A DNA stretch of 64,000 nucleotides from Sphagnum compactum (taxonomy: Eukaryota > Bryophyta > Sphagnopsida > Sphagnales). The notes beneath the pieces are model-generated. The model saw only the letters and a list, made by a program, of their open reading frames with translations. It made no database searches and was not told where the DNA came from. The stretch lies in contig OZ234497.1 of assembly GCA_965153455.1 (NCBI GenBank), forward strand, positions 19,585,872 to 19,649,871. Direction: 5' to 3'. The translations under genes were made by a program, and so were the position numbers. Positions 25,073-35,716 of the stretch are shown here, in pieces (the stretch's first letter is position 1; every line of letters begins with the position of its first letter).

Positions 25073-28000
25073 ATGGATGGGTCAGATGGTGGTGGGTTAC
25101 AGATGGGTGTTGAAATCAATATGCCAGAGTTGCAAGATGCAGATGCCATTGTAAGCCTTGCAAATGATGCAGGCCAAATTTCCATTTGTGGATTCGGGTC
25201 CCTTCTTTCAGGTTCATTAGACTTCTCTCTGCACTTTCATTCCCCACTTGCACTGTTTTTTTTGGGGGTTTACTCTTCAGTCTTCTTTCTTTTGCTTGCT
25301 ATTGTTTGCCAATCTTTGTGACCTCGAACTTTTCTCTTTACCATTTTGTAATTGGTATCCAACTTTCTCCAGCTTACCACCACTATGCCGATTTAGGGCT
25401 CTAAGGATTCAAGGCCCTGTTGTCTCTGTCATGTGTCAAAGTTCTACAAAACAGAATTGTGCAGTTTTCAGTTTTGTAGAGGATGATGGTTTTTACAAAA
25501 TCTTATCAGAAAGGAGATCACACTTGTCTCTGCACATGCTTTTCTTCTTGTCATCCCATGTTTATTTCTTCTTTTTCCATTACTCAATACACTTCCATCA
25601 CCACTTACTTTTTTGGTTCATTTCAAACTATTTGTTGCATGTTTTCTTTTGTCACTTGACAGAGAAGAGTGCCCGATCTACATTTCCAAACCTTCAAAAC
25701 TTCAGGGTGGGTGTCCTACGAGACCTTCGGCGTGTGTTTATGCATGCAACACCTGTGTTTTTTGATCGAGGTATTGCAAATTTGGACACCAAGGTTAGGG
25801 CTTACACAAAATCTTTTTGAACAATTTGAAATGACTGACAACTTTTTTTATTCAAAGCATGAGATGTGTGTGTGCCCTCCTCTAGATATGTGTGGGATAT
25901 CATCAACAAGTCTTGTACGCCCTCCTATTGTTATATTCTATCCATGCATTGTAGTATTGCTGTTTTAGCCAGTTTTGGTTTTCATGTTGCTACTTTTGTC
26001 TGTCAAGATCCAGATCTTGTCAATGCTAGTTTGTGATCAGAGACCTTCAGCTTAGGAGAATTAGCAAAATGGGTGGGTGCAGGAGATATCGAGTGTATGT
26101 GTAGAGCCATGTAAAGGGGAGTCTATTATTGTCACTGTTTTTGAAATCTTCACATCTGAGGTTACTTCACATCCCACCCAATTGCTCTTTACTATGTCTT
26201 ATTTCACACTGGTAATGATCTCTTTGAGTTGGTCCCAGTGGATGTTTTTATCTTATCTGCTTGCAATGACAGCTTTCGAGAGGGGAAATTGGAATTGGAA
26301 TTGGAAAGTGTTCACATATGGGCCCACAACTAGTCCAACTTTTTGTCTGTTGGGTTGAAATTTGATCTTTACCTAGGGCCAAAACAGATGCTTCCAAGTC
26401 CAGTTTCAGGGCTTTTGGGGATTGGTTCTACTCAGTGCTGGCAATTAAGGGGAACAGGAGGTACAATTGCCTTCCAAGACCTGATTTTCAGCACTGATGT
26501 AAAAGCGCTCTGCAGATCTCACAGCCAAGCAGGCAAAATCTGAGATTTTGAAAGCTGGAATTTAACCAGGCTCAGGTTTAGGAATTTTTTTTGCTGTGGG
26601 TCACAAATGAGCTATACTCATGGCAAGAGTTCAAGTGAAGTAAGGAATTGATCCTCACTGAATTTTATGCAGGTCCCTGCATTTGTTGAAAGGGAGCATG
26701 AATTCCGATTTCTTGCTGTGAGAGATGGCCACCTACTTCATGCTCTCAGATTGCTGTCCTTTGAACATCAGTTCTTTCAGTTCAGTTTGCTTGTCAGCTT
26801 TACTGTGTTCAGCCTGAGGAACTTAACTGTGGCGTAATAGAGGTTCTGAACAGACATATAGAGCATTTTAAAAATTGTGTGTACTCATAGAATGATGCTA
26901 AAGGAGCTCCAGAGTAAAACTGCAGTTTTACAGATTTTAAGTGAAGAACTGGAAACTGCTTAAATGAAACAAGGGATTTGCAAAAGAGAGCTTGGGTTTG
27001 GTTTGCAAAGGAATTTCTTGTACACAGTAGATGTAGAGGTGGAATATAAGGACATTGTGAGCTTCAGGTTTAGTAAGGATGGATGTGGTCCTCAAAAAGA
27101 TTGAGAAATTGTATATTCTCCTTTGCAGGTTACACCATTGCACAAAGATGGACGCCCCTATTCTCAACAAGCGGTAATTCCTGAGCCCACCCATAATTGT
27201 CTTTGGTGAACTCTCAGGGAAATCAATCTGCAGGATTGGTGAATATTATGTGCCAAAATCACTCACAAATTCCCATTCTTGTGACAATTGCTAGCTTGTT
27301 ACATATCATTAAGTTGGGCATTTGCTATCACCACTGCAGCACATCTTCAAAAGACCAATGTTGTTGCTCATAGATTTGGATTATAAGATTTAGATTTGGG
27401 TTGAGTCTAAAGGATGGAAGGAATATTGGGGCTAATCAGGTGGTGTGCTCCAAATATAGTGATGAAGAATATCGTCGAATCCGTTGTAAAGGTAAGTTTT
27501 TCATTCTTGTTGTGTCTAATTTGTTTCAGGAAACACATCAATTGCCATGCTTGGTGAAATTTTGAATGGTCTGGCAAGTGAAGGTTTTGGATATTGGCAG
27601 GTTGTGGTAAGCTAGAAACATGTCATTCAGTGCTTCAAATTTAGAGTGTTCTAAATTGGTCTTGACATATAATATGTGAGTGCTTACATAGAATAATAGA
27701 ACTGGAATTCTGTGCATCTGGAAACAACTTTTTACTTTAGATCAAAGGCAGGAAATGAACTGCCCTAATGACAGTTCTGATCCTCCTCCTATAGCCATAG
27801 ACTCTGATTCTGCATTGGACCTAGATTGCTGATCCAGAGGGCAACAAAACTGAGAAAAATTCTTTGCAATAGACCAAAATTTGTCCAGTAGAACATAAGT
27901 CTTTGTTTGTACCTGGTACTGGTTGGACCACCTCAAAATGTGCATGAACACAACCTCCTCACAATGATGCTTTCAAGAGGGGCTGAATGTTGTTCAACAG

Positions 28001-28515
28001 GAAGTGAAGCAGAGTTTAATCGGCGGTATGGACGACACAAGATTCAGAAAGTATATCGAGATGACATATTACCTTGTCGTGTTTACCTCCGCCACTGGTA
28101 AAATCCTGCTGCTGAGATGCTCTCTGTTGCCTCTTGTATTCCCCCCCTACTACTTCAACCCTGCTTTATCTCCATTCAAAACTGCAAGGTTTAGCATTTT
28201 AACCATTCCAGATTATTGGGTGGGGCAAGCTGGCAGTCGACAATTCTGGTTTGAATTGAGGCTTATCACAATTTGCTGTTTTGAGGGGTTGGATTCAGGA
28301 ATTAGTATTAGGATTTGATGTGTGAATTTGTGATTTTTTTTGGTAGTATCTTGGCATCCAAAAATCTGGGACCTGATGCTTATGAGAACTTTCTGGACCA
28401 TTCTTACTTGGGAGACCGTACTACAACAATACGCAAATACTTGGAGTCTCCTATTGGTAGGGGCATCATGGATGAGGTAGTCCCTGCATCTCTCCGTGAC
28501 CGATATGGTGGCTAG
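25073..28515 (+). CDS. Plant gamma-glutamylcyclotransferase-like protein
   Basis: Eight exons keep frame: 25073-25211, 25663-25793, 26083-26160, 26673-26717, 27129-27173, 27440-27491, 28001-28097, 28347-28515; 251 residues. The motif CGFGSLLS (39-46) matches the G-Y/F-G-S-L substrate loop of the GGCT/AIG2-like fold. Downstream blocks are typical of one conserved plant family: SARSTFPNLQNFRV, FFDRGIAN, EREHEFRFLAV (candidate catalytic Glu), RDDILPCRVYLRHC, LDHSYLGDRTTTIR and the LRDRYGG end. Known family fold chemistry is release of 5-oxoproline from gamma-glutamyl compounds; the substrate of this plant branch is not known to me. An in-frame upstream extension has no ATG, so 25073 was chosen. 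It is not the ChaC-type GGCT2 family. Confidence 0.85.
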
Positions 28516-30220
28516 AGACAACAACATCCCAAGTCTGTCTGATTGAAGAACCAGTGCATATTTATGTATTATTGTAAGACAGCACCCTACTAGGTATGTG
28601 CGTAGGAAATATGTTCCAAATTTGACAAGACTGCTCCATCACTCTTTCGAGAGTTTAGATTGACCTTGATATTATGGTTGGGTCTATCATAGAGTGGAGA
28701 CCTGCAACTGAACAAATCAATTTGATTGATGATTCAGCAAAGACAAGATTTCTTCACTGTAGTTGATTTGCGTTCCAATGAATTTATTGGATTCACTTTG
28801 TTTCCCCTGCTGATGGATCAACCCTGTTAAAAGCCATGGAATCCCATTATTGATGCCTCTCCAAATACACAAGGAAAACTTCCTTAAGTGCTTTATGACA
28901 AGAATACGAAATGCTTGAAGATAACTGAGGTCTTAGTTCCAAAAGTATCATCCTTGTCATCCCCAAAAGAAATAGAAGAATCAGGAAAAACAAACTCTCT
29001 CTGAGTTGAAATCTTGAGGTTTGAATGTCTAGGGTAACACCGCAGGAGCAGAGCATTCCTGAAAGAAGGACCCACTTGAGGCAGAACCAAGTGCACTTAT
29101 TTCAAGTGTAAATTCAACGAATTTTTCAAAAAAACTCCAAATTCTCAATATCAAAAAAATGAAAAATATAGTAAAACCATGATTAGAAATGAACTAATTA
29201 TTTTGCATATGAACCTTCATTATTCGGGTGGCCATCAATGAAATAGTGGGTGGATGGGAGGGTCATCATGGCAATGCATCCTTAGTCAACAAAGCATCTA
29301 TATGATAAATAAAAACCATGTTTGTCTATCTATCTATGTCATTTGTTCCCTCACATGTCTCCACAGGTCTCGTATTTGCTTTCTTCCTCTTTGCATGCTC
29401 ATTGTTGTCGTAGTTGTAAGGATCATGGGGTTAGATCAAATGCAAGGAATGCATGAACAACTTCCTTAGAGCTATATTCCTCTTTGGGATCCATTTGTGG
29501 ATGTGCAAATCAAACATTTGCATCACCCATACCATATTTGTAAGAGCATTATGATCTATTTTCATAATAATGTTTTGCCTCCCATTCCAATTGTTCTTCT
29601 TTGTGGGTGGTGATGCATTTGCGTCTCCTAGTGTGTTTCTAAGCTACACATGTGGATGGATATTGTGTCATTCTTTGTTTTGCTCCTCGTCGAGTGATTT
29701 TTGAATTTGTGACAAGAAATAAACTCAAATTAAGTGATGTGTGAATTGATCGCCACATTTGTGGTGAGCAAAAAATTGGAACTACATGATTTGTGAGCTT
29801 TTGTGCTTTCATCAGTAATTTTATGTGCAAAAATATTTAGGTCAAAATTTGATGCACTACAAAGGTGTGAGGTGTATGAGAAACCCTCCTTTTGTGGCTT
29901 CTTTTTCTTGGTCTCAAGGTAACGTAGGGGGAACCAACTTTGCAAAGAATTCATGTGCGAGTCACGAAACAATAGGCATTCATGTATTTGAGCATGATTG
30001 TTTACAATGTGATGTAGCAAACATGCAATATAGTCCCCAATTTGGTTCATATTTGTGTGAATTTCCATAAAAAAACATTTGAATGCCATATTGTTCATAT
30101 CAACTGTCTCCAATAGCTACAAATTGTTACATCAAAATTAGTTCTTTTGTTTGAGAATTTTGGCCCTTTCATTACCAAAATTGAGTAAGTCAATGATGCT
30201 TGAAATGATGTGTACATGGT
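28516..30220. other. 3' flank of the cyclotransferase-like gene, no gene seen
   Basis: 3' UTR followed by AT-rich intergenic DNA. It includes one copy of an interspersed repeat (29030-29105, listed separately). Other open frames have no recognisable content. Confidence 0.45.
29030..29105 (+). repeat. Interspersed repeat copy A
   Basis: Sequence of the form TAGGGTAACACC...GAGCAGAGCATTCCTGAAA...GAGGCA...AAGTGCACTTATTTCAAG aligns by eye with 54698-54778 (TAGAGTAACACCCAAAGAG, AGCATTCCCAAAATAGG, AAGTGTTTATTTAAGG). It is probably a fragment of a dispersed element of unknown type. Confidence 0.55.
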
Positions 30221-30626
30221 GACAAGTCAAAGAATAAACTTTGAATTTGTGTAGTTTGTGTAATTTGAATTATCTATGAACAACTTTTGAGCAAATTGTT
30301 TTTATCATTTGTTTTGTTCAATATCTCTCTTCCTACTCCTTGATATTGCTTTTAGGGTGAGGTGAACATGATGATTACAAATGTAAGTTGTGTTATGAAC
30401 ATTTTGGAGTTTTTTTACAATTTGACACGTCAAAAAATAAACTTTGGATTTGTGTAGTTTGTGTAATTTGAATTATCTATGAACAACTTTTGGGCAAATT
30501 TTTTTTTATCTTTTGTTTTGTTCAATATCTCTCTTCCTACTCCATGACATTACTTTTAGGGTGAGGTGAACATGATGATTATAGATGTCAGTTGTGTTAT
30601 GAACATTTTGGAATTTTTTTACAATT
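30221..30626 (+). repeat. 203 bp tandem duplication
   Basis: Copies 30221-30423 and about 30424-30626 share long identical runs, such as GTGTAGTTTGTGTAATTTGA and TTCAATATCTCTCTTCCTAC. A few substitutions separate them, so the duplication is moderately recent. Confidence 0.9.
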
Positions 30627-31190
30627 GGAGACCATGACTTGAAAACACAAGGCAACAAGTGGATTCATGATTGAAAGAAATCAAGGTAACATATTCTTGA
30701 TGTTTAATAAGATGTCTATAGTTGTATGTACCTATTGTGATTTGGTTTTGCCAATAAGAAAATGCATGTGAGTTCAAAGACTCACAAAAAAAATCACGAG
30801 CATTTTTAGTTGTAAGTTGACAAGAAAATTGGGATAAAAATGAAAATGCAATACAATAAAGTATCGATGCAAATGTCAAATCATTTTTCAATGTTGTAGG
30901 ATTTCAAATCAATTTTCATTAATGTCAGATTTTTGCATCATATTTTTCCACAATTTTTTCTATGCTTATCGAAAACAAATGTTGGAAGTTAATGAAGTCA
31001 GGGCTTTTGGTTTTCGATGGGTGCAAGAATGAATGGTCTAAAGTGTGACAAGAAATTACCACCTTTTTGCCACAAAACAATGATTTTTCCTATGGGTTAA
31101 AGTTAACTACAAGAATTTCCCATTGAACATTTTTTCCATTTTATTTAGAGCTTAATTGGAGGTCCCTATTTTAACATGTGTGCATAAGAG

Positions 31191-31228
<38 letters not shown>

Positions 31229-33060
31229 ATGGACTCTTGAAAAACACATTTTTTTAGATTGTTCAAAAGTTCATAAGTAAAATCCTATAATTGCCATCAT
31301 GAAAAACTTTTCGAATTTAATTTTCTTAAAATGTTATTTAACCAAGATCAAATCCCTAACAAACATGTCATAAATAATTGAATTATTTCAAAATCCATAT
31401 AAAAGTTTGTTATCAAAATTATAATCCATAATTTTCAATTTTGAAAGTTCATATCTTTTATTGTTTTCTCGATCATGCAAATTTTGAAAATGTAACAAAT
31501 ACATTCTCAAGTTGTTATCATCAAACTAAGTCCATATAAAAAAAATTCCAAATTTACTCTTGAATATGGCCATTACAATGACAATCACTCTACAAAATTT
31601 GTCAAACAATTTAATAATCAATCCATGCATTCCTACATGCACCATTTTGCCAAAACTAGTATTCCTTGTGGCATTTTGAAATTTTATGATGTGTGTGACA
31701 TTATGTGGCTTTCCAATTTGGAATTGAAAAAAATGTGTTAAAGTTAGCTAATTTGGAAACCGGAAGTGGAACTAAAAGAATAAGGTCTGTCATTGATAAA
31801 TAAAACCTAGGATGTATCAATTATTGTTTTTCAAACCTTATTTCTTGAAATAATTATTGGTTTTGGTTTGAGATTTGTGTTTACTAAATTATATATTTTT
31901 CAGCCAACCTCGATTGTTGTTGTCTTGCCAAACTTCTAAGAATATGTAATGACCCATGTCAAATAGACATCATATGTGGCATACTTTCCAAAAGTACCCA
32001 TAACTTGCAATGTTTTTAAAGGTTTAATGGGTTTAGGTAAGGAATAGAAAGAAAGTTCCATCCAAAGAAAGTTGTAATTTAGATTTTGCAACTTTTGTGC
32101 ATATATTTGCAATTAATATTGTTGTTCTTTAACAAACACAACCCCTAACTACTCATGATGTATCAAGAGTTGTTATTGAACATGGTCCCATTGCATTAAA
32201 GGTTGTAATGTATATGGCGACCTTAAACTAGACGACAAGAACCATTATAAGAACATGCCTTCTTGAGTTACAAGAAAAGTTTAACTTTTGCAAGAATTGC
32301 ATCTTTTAATAATCATCTTACAAGTGCATTTTGTGCATTATAGTATTGAAAAGTGGGATTTATGGGGCTTTCTTCTTCTTTGTTTGATCCATGATGCACC
32401 AATGAAAATTAAGTGTTAGATGTAGCAAGCTCTTTATTAGATGTTATTACTACTAAATTCCCCTTGCCAAAATATTTGAATTTTTTCATATTAGAATCTT
32501 TAAAAAAACTGGTCATATTGTGGCAAAAATTTGTCAATTGAATAGTCAAAAAAGACTTACACTAAACTTGGCTAGTTGAAAAATGCAAATTTCAAATGAA
32601 TTTGCCAAAATTAAATTTTATTGCAATTTTGCCAATTCCCGATTTCTTCAAAGTTTATGTACATCAATAGTTAATTCTACCACAAGTAGACTACATGCTA
32701 CTAAAAGAGTGCAACTAGAAATGTTGATAGTTCAATTTCTTGCTTGAACTAATTCAAGGTTGAACCACAACTTGTAATACAAAGCCTAACATAATTCATT
32801 CAAGAATTATATATATTTGCACTAAGTATGAACAATTTTGCATGCATACATAATATTACAAAAAATTGATGTGCAATAATTATAGCTTCTTCAAAACCAA
32901 AACTTGCACCAAAAACTTCATGGATGATGAATGTTGAATTTGTTGTTGCATGTTGACATGCTTTGATTTTGAATTGACAAATGTATATAAATTTGCAAGT
33001 AAATTTCTTCCTTTTTGTGTCAAACTCTATACAATCTTCCAAGCACCATCTTTTGATACC
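30627..33060. other. AT-rich intergenic, with a (TA)n microsatellite
   Basis: A near-perfect TA run occupies 31192-31226. Otherwise short open frames and A/T-rich sequence, with nothing recognised. Confidence 0.5.
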
Positions 33061-33400
33061 CCATTTTAGATCATTATGGGGTGTTGTTGGTTTAACACAA
33101 TTTGCATCCCTTTCTTCAACTCACATGTTCAAATCATATTTTAGCTCAATATTTTACTTGGACTGCTTATTCTTGGAAATACAATTTAAAAGTGGGCCCT
33201 TGACATATATCCTTCTTGAAGCTTAATTATTCCATTTCAAAGAATTATGGGGTGTTGATGATTTGACTATACTTAGATCCCATTTTTCAGTTTACATGTT
33301 CAAATCACATTTTGACCAATATTTTTACTAAACTTCCTTTTTCTTAGGATTGTAATTTTAAAATGTACTTTTGAAAAATCCAAATTTTTTAAAATAAAAA
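33061..33400 (+). repeat. Diverged 171 bp tandem duplication
   Basis: CCATTTTAGATCATTATGGGG at 33061 recurs as CCATTTCAAAGAATTATGGGG at 33232. Shared TACATGTTCAAATCA.ATTTT and TTCTT.GGA.T.CAATTT blocks follow in order. Confidence 0.75.
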
Positions 33401-33585
33401 ATTTCTAACATGTGTTTAAAAAATGAGATTCAATTTTTATCAACATTGCTTTTAATGTGTTATATAGAACAAAACCCAACATCATGAATATGTACCTAAA
33501 AAAAGTCCTAACTTTTTAAAATCAATTTCAATGAGCTCCCAAAGGAGACATTAGTAAAAAAAAAGTAGAAAATACATGAATAAAA

Positions 33586-35708
33586 CTGTGTTGTTAAAAA
33601 CGATCGTCACAGATTTAATAAACTTTTAAATGGCGTTTAAACGTTTAAACGGTTTCTTTACATTAAACACATTTTTTTCCATTTAGTACGAGTCAGGAAG
33701 GTCTATGCCTTCAAATAGGACCCCCAAAGGCACTTTCGTGGCACACAAGCCGGTGTGCTTGGTGGGGGTGGGCTCTTGTGGCCAGTTTGGGACGTTTCCT
33801 GTTGGCCACGGTGGACGTACTTGTCCTTCCTCAACGACCTCAAGCCCTTCATCGTCATTCGCGTCCGCTTCACCCATGCCCAGCCCCAGGATGCTACTCC
33901 ACTTGAACAGGACATGGTCGATCGGCTCTTCCACAGGTTCTTCTTCCTTCTCCTCCTCACTGTCTTGCTCCTGATCATCTTCCTTTTGCTCAACGCACTC
34001 CTCCTCCATCCGGACGTCCACCGCGTTCTCCTGGTCACCGTCGTCAACAACACCCACAATCTTGCGTTCCTTGGCCTCGATGATGTGTCCAGGTGTACTC
34101 GCGCTCACTTCTTGACTTTGCAGCTTGATCGCATTCTTTTTGCGAACGACCTAGCGGATAATGTTCAATTTCTTGACCTTGTCTGGCTTGAGGCGATTGC
34201 GCCTTGCGGTGTGAATCCGCGCTAATTCGAAGAATAAGCACTCACAGGTTGCCGTATTGGTGACGATGGTTAGAATGACCAGAGCCAGGTGAGCCAAGCA
34301 CGAGCCCTTGAATGCGAACTTGACGAAGTCCCAGAAACGAAAGGGACTTGCCAGCTCCTCCGGATCCGCAACGCCATAGGCCAGTGAGCCCGTCTCCCAC
34401 CACTGCAACACCTCGTCGCGGAGCTGGCCGATGTCCTCCTCGACGAAGCGCGTGTAATAAAAGATCACAAACTTGCACAACTGACCAAGCGAGGTCAGGG
34501 GTGTTTCATCGGCAATCTTCTTAAACGTTGAATGATGTCATGGGTGTAGGAAGAGCGCCAAAATGAACAGAGGTTGTTCACAATCATGCCAGCGATTCTC
34601 AATACACGACATGAACAAAGCGTTTTCTGGATGATTGTAGAAGGCCAAGAAGATGGCGCCATAATTCATCATGACGTCTGCCATGGTGTTCTGATCATGT
34701 TGTAGACGGAAAGACGCTACCGTCAACGGCTTGATCATGGCCTCAGCGTCCTCGCATTATTTTCAGAATGTGTCGCTACCGAGTGCATACAGATCATCAG
34801 GGAAGTCGGCGTGTGAGCTCCAGCGCAGGACGAACATCTTGCAGGCCGATCTCACCCGCAGCAACGACACTAGCATCCATTGAACTAAGTTCCATCGTGT
34901 GTCGACCATTTGGACAAGAGCCAAAGTGTACCCGTACGTTGCCTTCATGACGTCGCGCAAACGAGGCAGCCACTTTGCAATCGACTTGTTCAATGTCGAG
35001 ACAATGGCGTGCGCCTGAGAGACCGTAATTTACCAGCTAGTGGCGATGACGTCCTTGACCAACAGATTGATCTGGTGCGCATAGCAGAACAGGAATACGA
35101 TCTTGGGCCAGCGCAATGCCAGGATGCGTCAAGCTCGGGCACAATTGTCGACGTTGTCAGTGACGACGCGGCCAACATCCCAACCCTGGGTGATCATCGA
35201 TAGCAGGATGCTCTCAAGATGCTCGGCAATGGCCAGGCCATCATGTCGACTTCCATGAGTGAATGTGCCGAACGTGTCGCAGAGGCCCACTAATGACAGA
35301 ATGACACCGAGAATGTGCGTCTTTGCGATATTTTCCCAAGTGTCTGATAGGAAGTTTACGCGCTTTCCCGGACAGGAAGTTAACGCACATCGCAAGGCTT
35401 GTGCTCGGTTCCATGCTTGCCGGTGTTCGCACTCATCAACAAACAACACAAACGAGCGACGCGTCGTTTGACGCGACGAACTGCAGTGCTGAATGCAACT
35501 GGCACTGTAGTAGGGCACTCCACCGTTTTTTTATATGTGCGACGACATTTGGGGCGACGCCGACGATCCGCACTCCGCAGTGCAACTGGCATTACACCGT
35601 TTTTTTATATGAGTGTTTTTTTGGTACCGAAGGAAAACATTTAAACATCGTTTAAACGACAAAAAAACATTTTTTCGTTTTTTCGTTTAAACGGTACCTA
35701 ACAACACT
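33586..35708 (-). mobile_element. hAT transposon, full length between ends
   Basis: Imperfect ~11 bp inverted ends: C-T-GTGTTGTTA at 33586-33596 and the complement of (C)AGTGTTGTTA at 35699-35708. GAATAAAA flanks both sides (33578-33585 and 35709-35716; 9 bp if the preceding T is counted), the 8 bp target duplication expected of hAT elements. Palindrome GTTTAAAC occurs twice near each end (33635-33642, 33643-33650; 35650-35657, 35685-35692), like subterminal transposase-binding repeats. The interior is far more GC-rich than the AT-rich host sequence. It contains one inactivated transposase gene on the minus strand. Confidence 0.88.
33683..35518 (-). pseudogene. hAT transposase (DUF659-type), inactivated by stops in one frame
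   Basis: One minus-strand frame runs the whole length. It shows SDTWENIAKTHILGV, GSRHDGLAIAEHLE, WDVGRVVTDN (catalytic Asp region of the RNase H fold), LFCYAHQINLLVKDVIA, TRWNLVQWML, ENRWHDCEQPLF and the dimerisation segment TNTATCECLFFELARIHTARRNRL. A Glu/Asp-rich tail follows. There are about six in-frame stops (after NCARA, VIATSW, GSDTF with a second three codons later, LFLHP, KKLNIIR) and no frameshift that I can see. Several stops are TGA or TAG where a CGA or CAG codon is expected, consistent with C-to-T decay. The N-terminal zinc-finger region is not evident. Confidence 0.85.
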
Positions 35709-35716
35709 GAATAAAA

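Noticed and set aside
33705-34225. Plus-strand open frames inside the hAT element
   Set aside because: Shadows of the GC-rich transposase on the minus strand.
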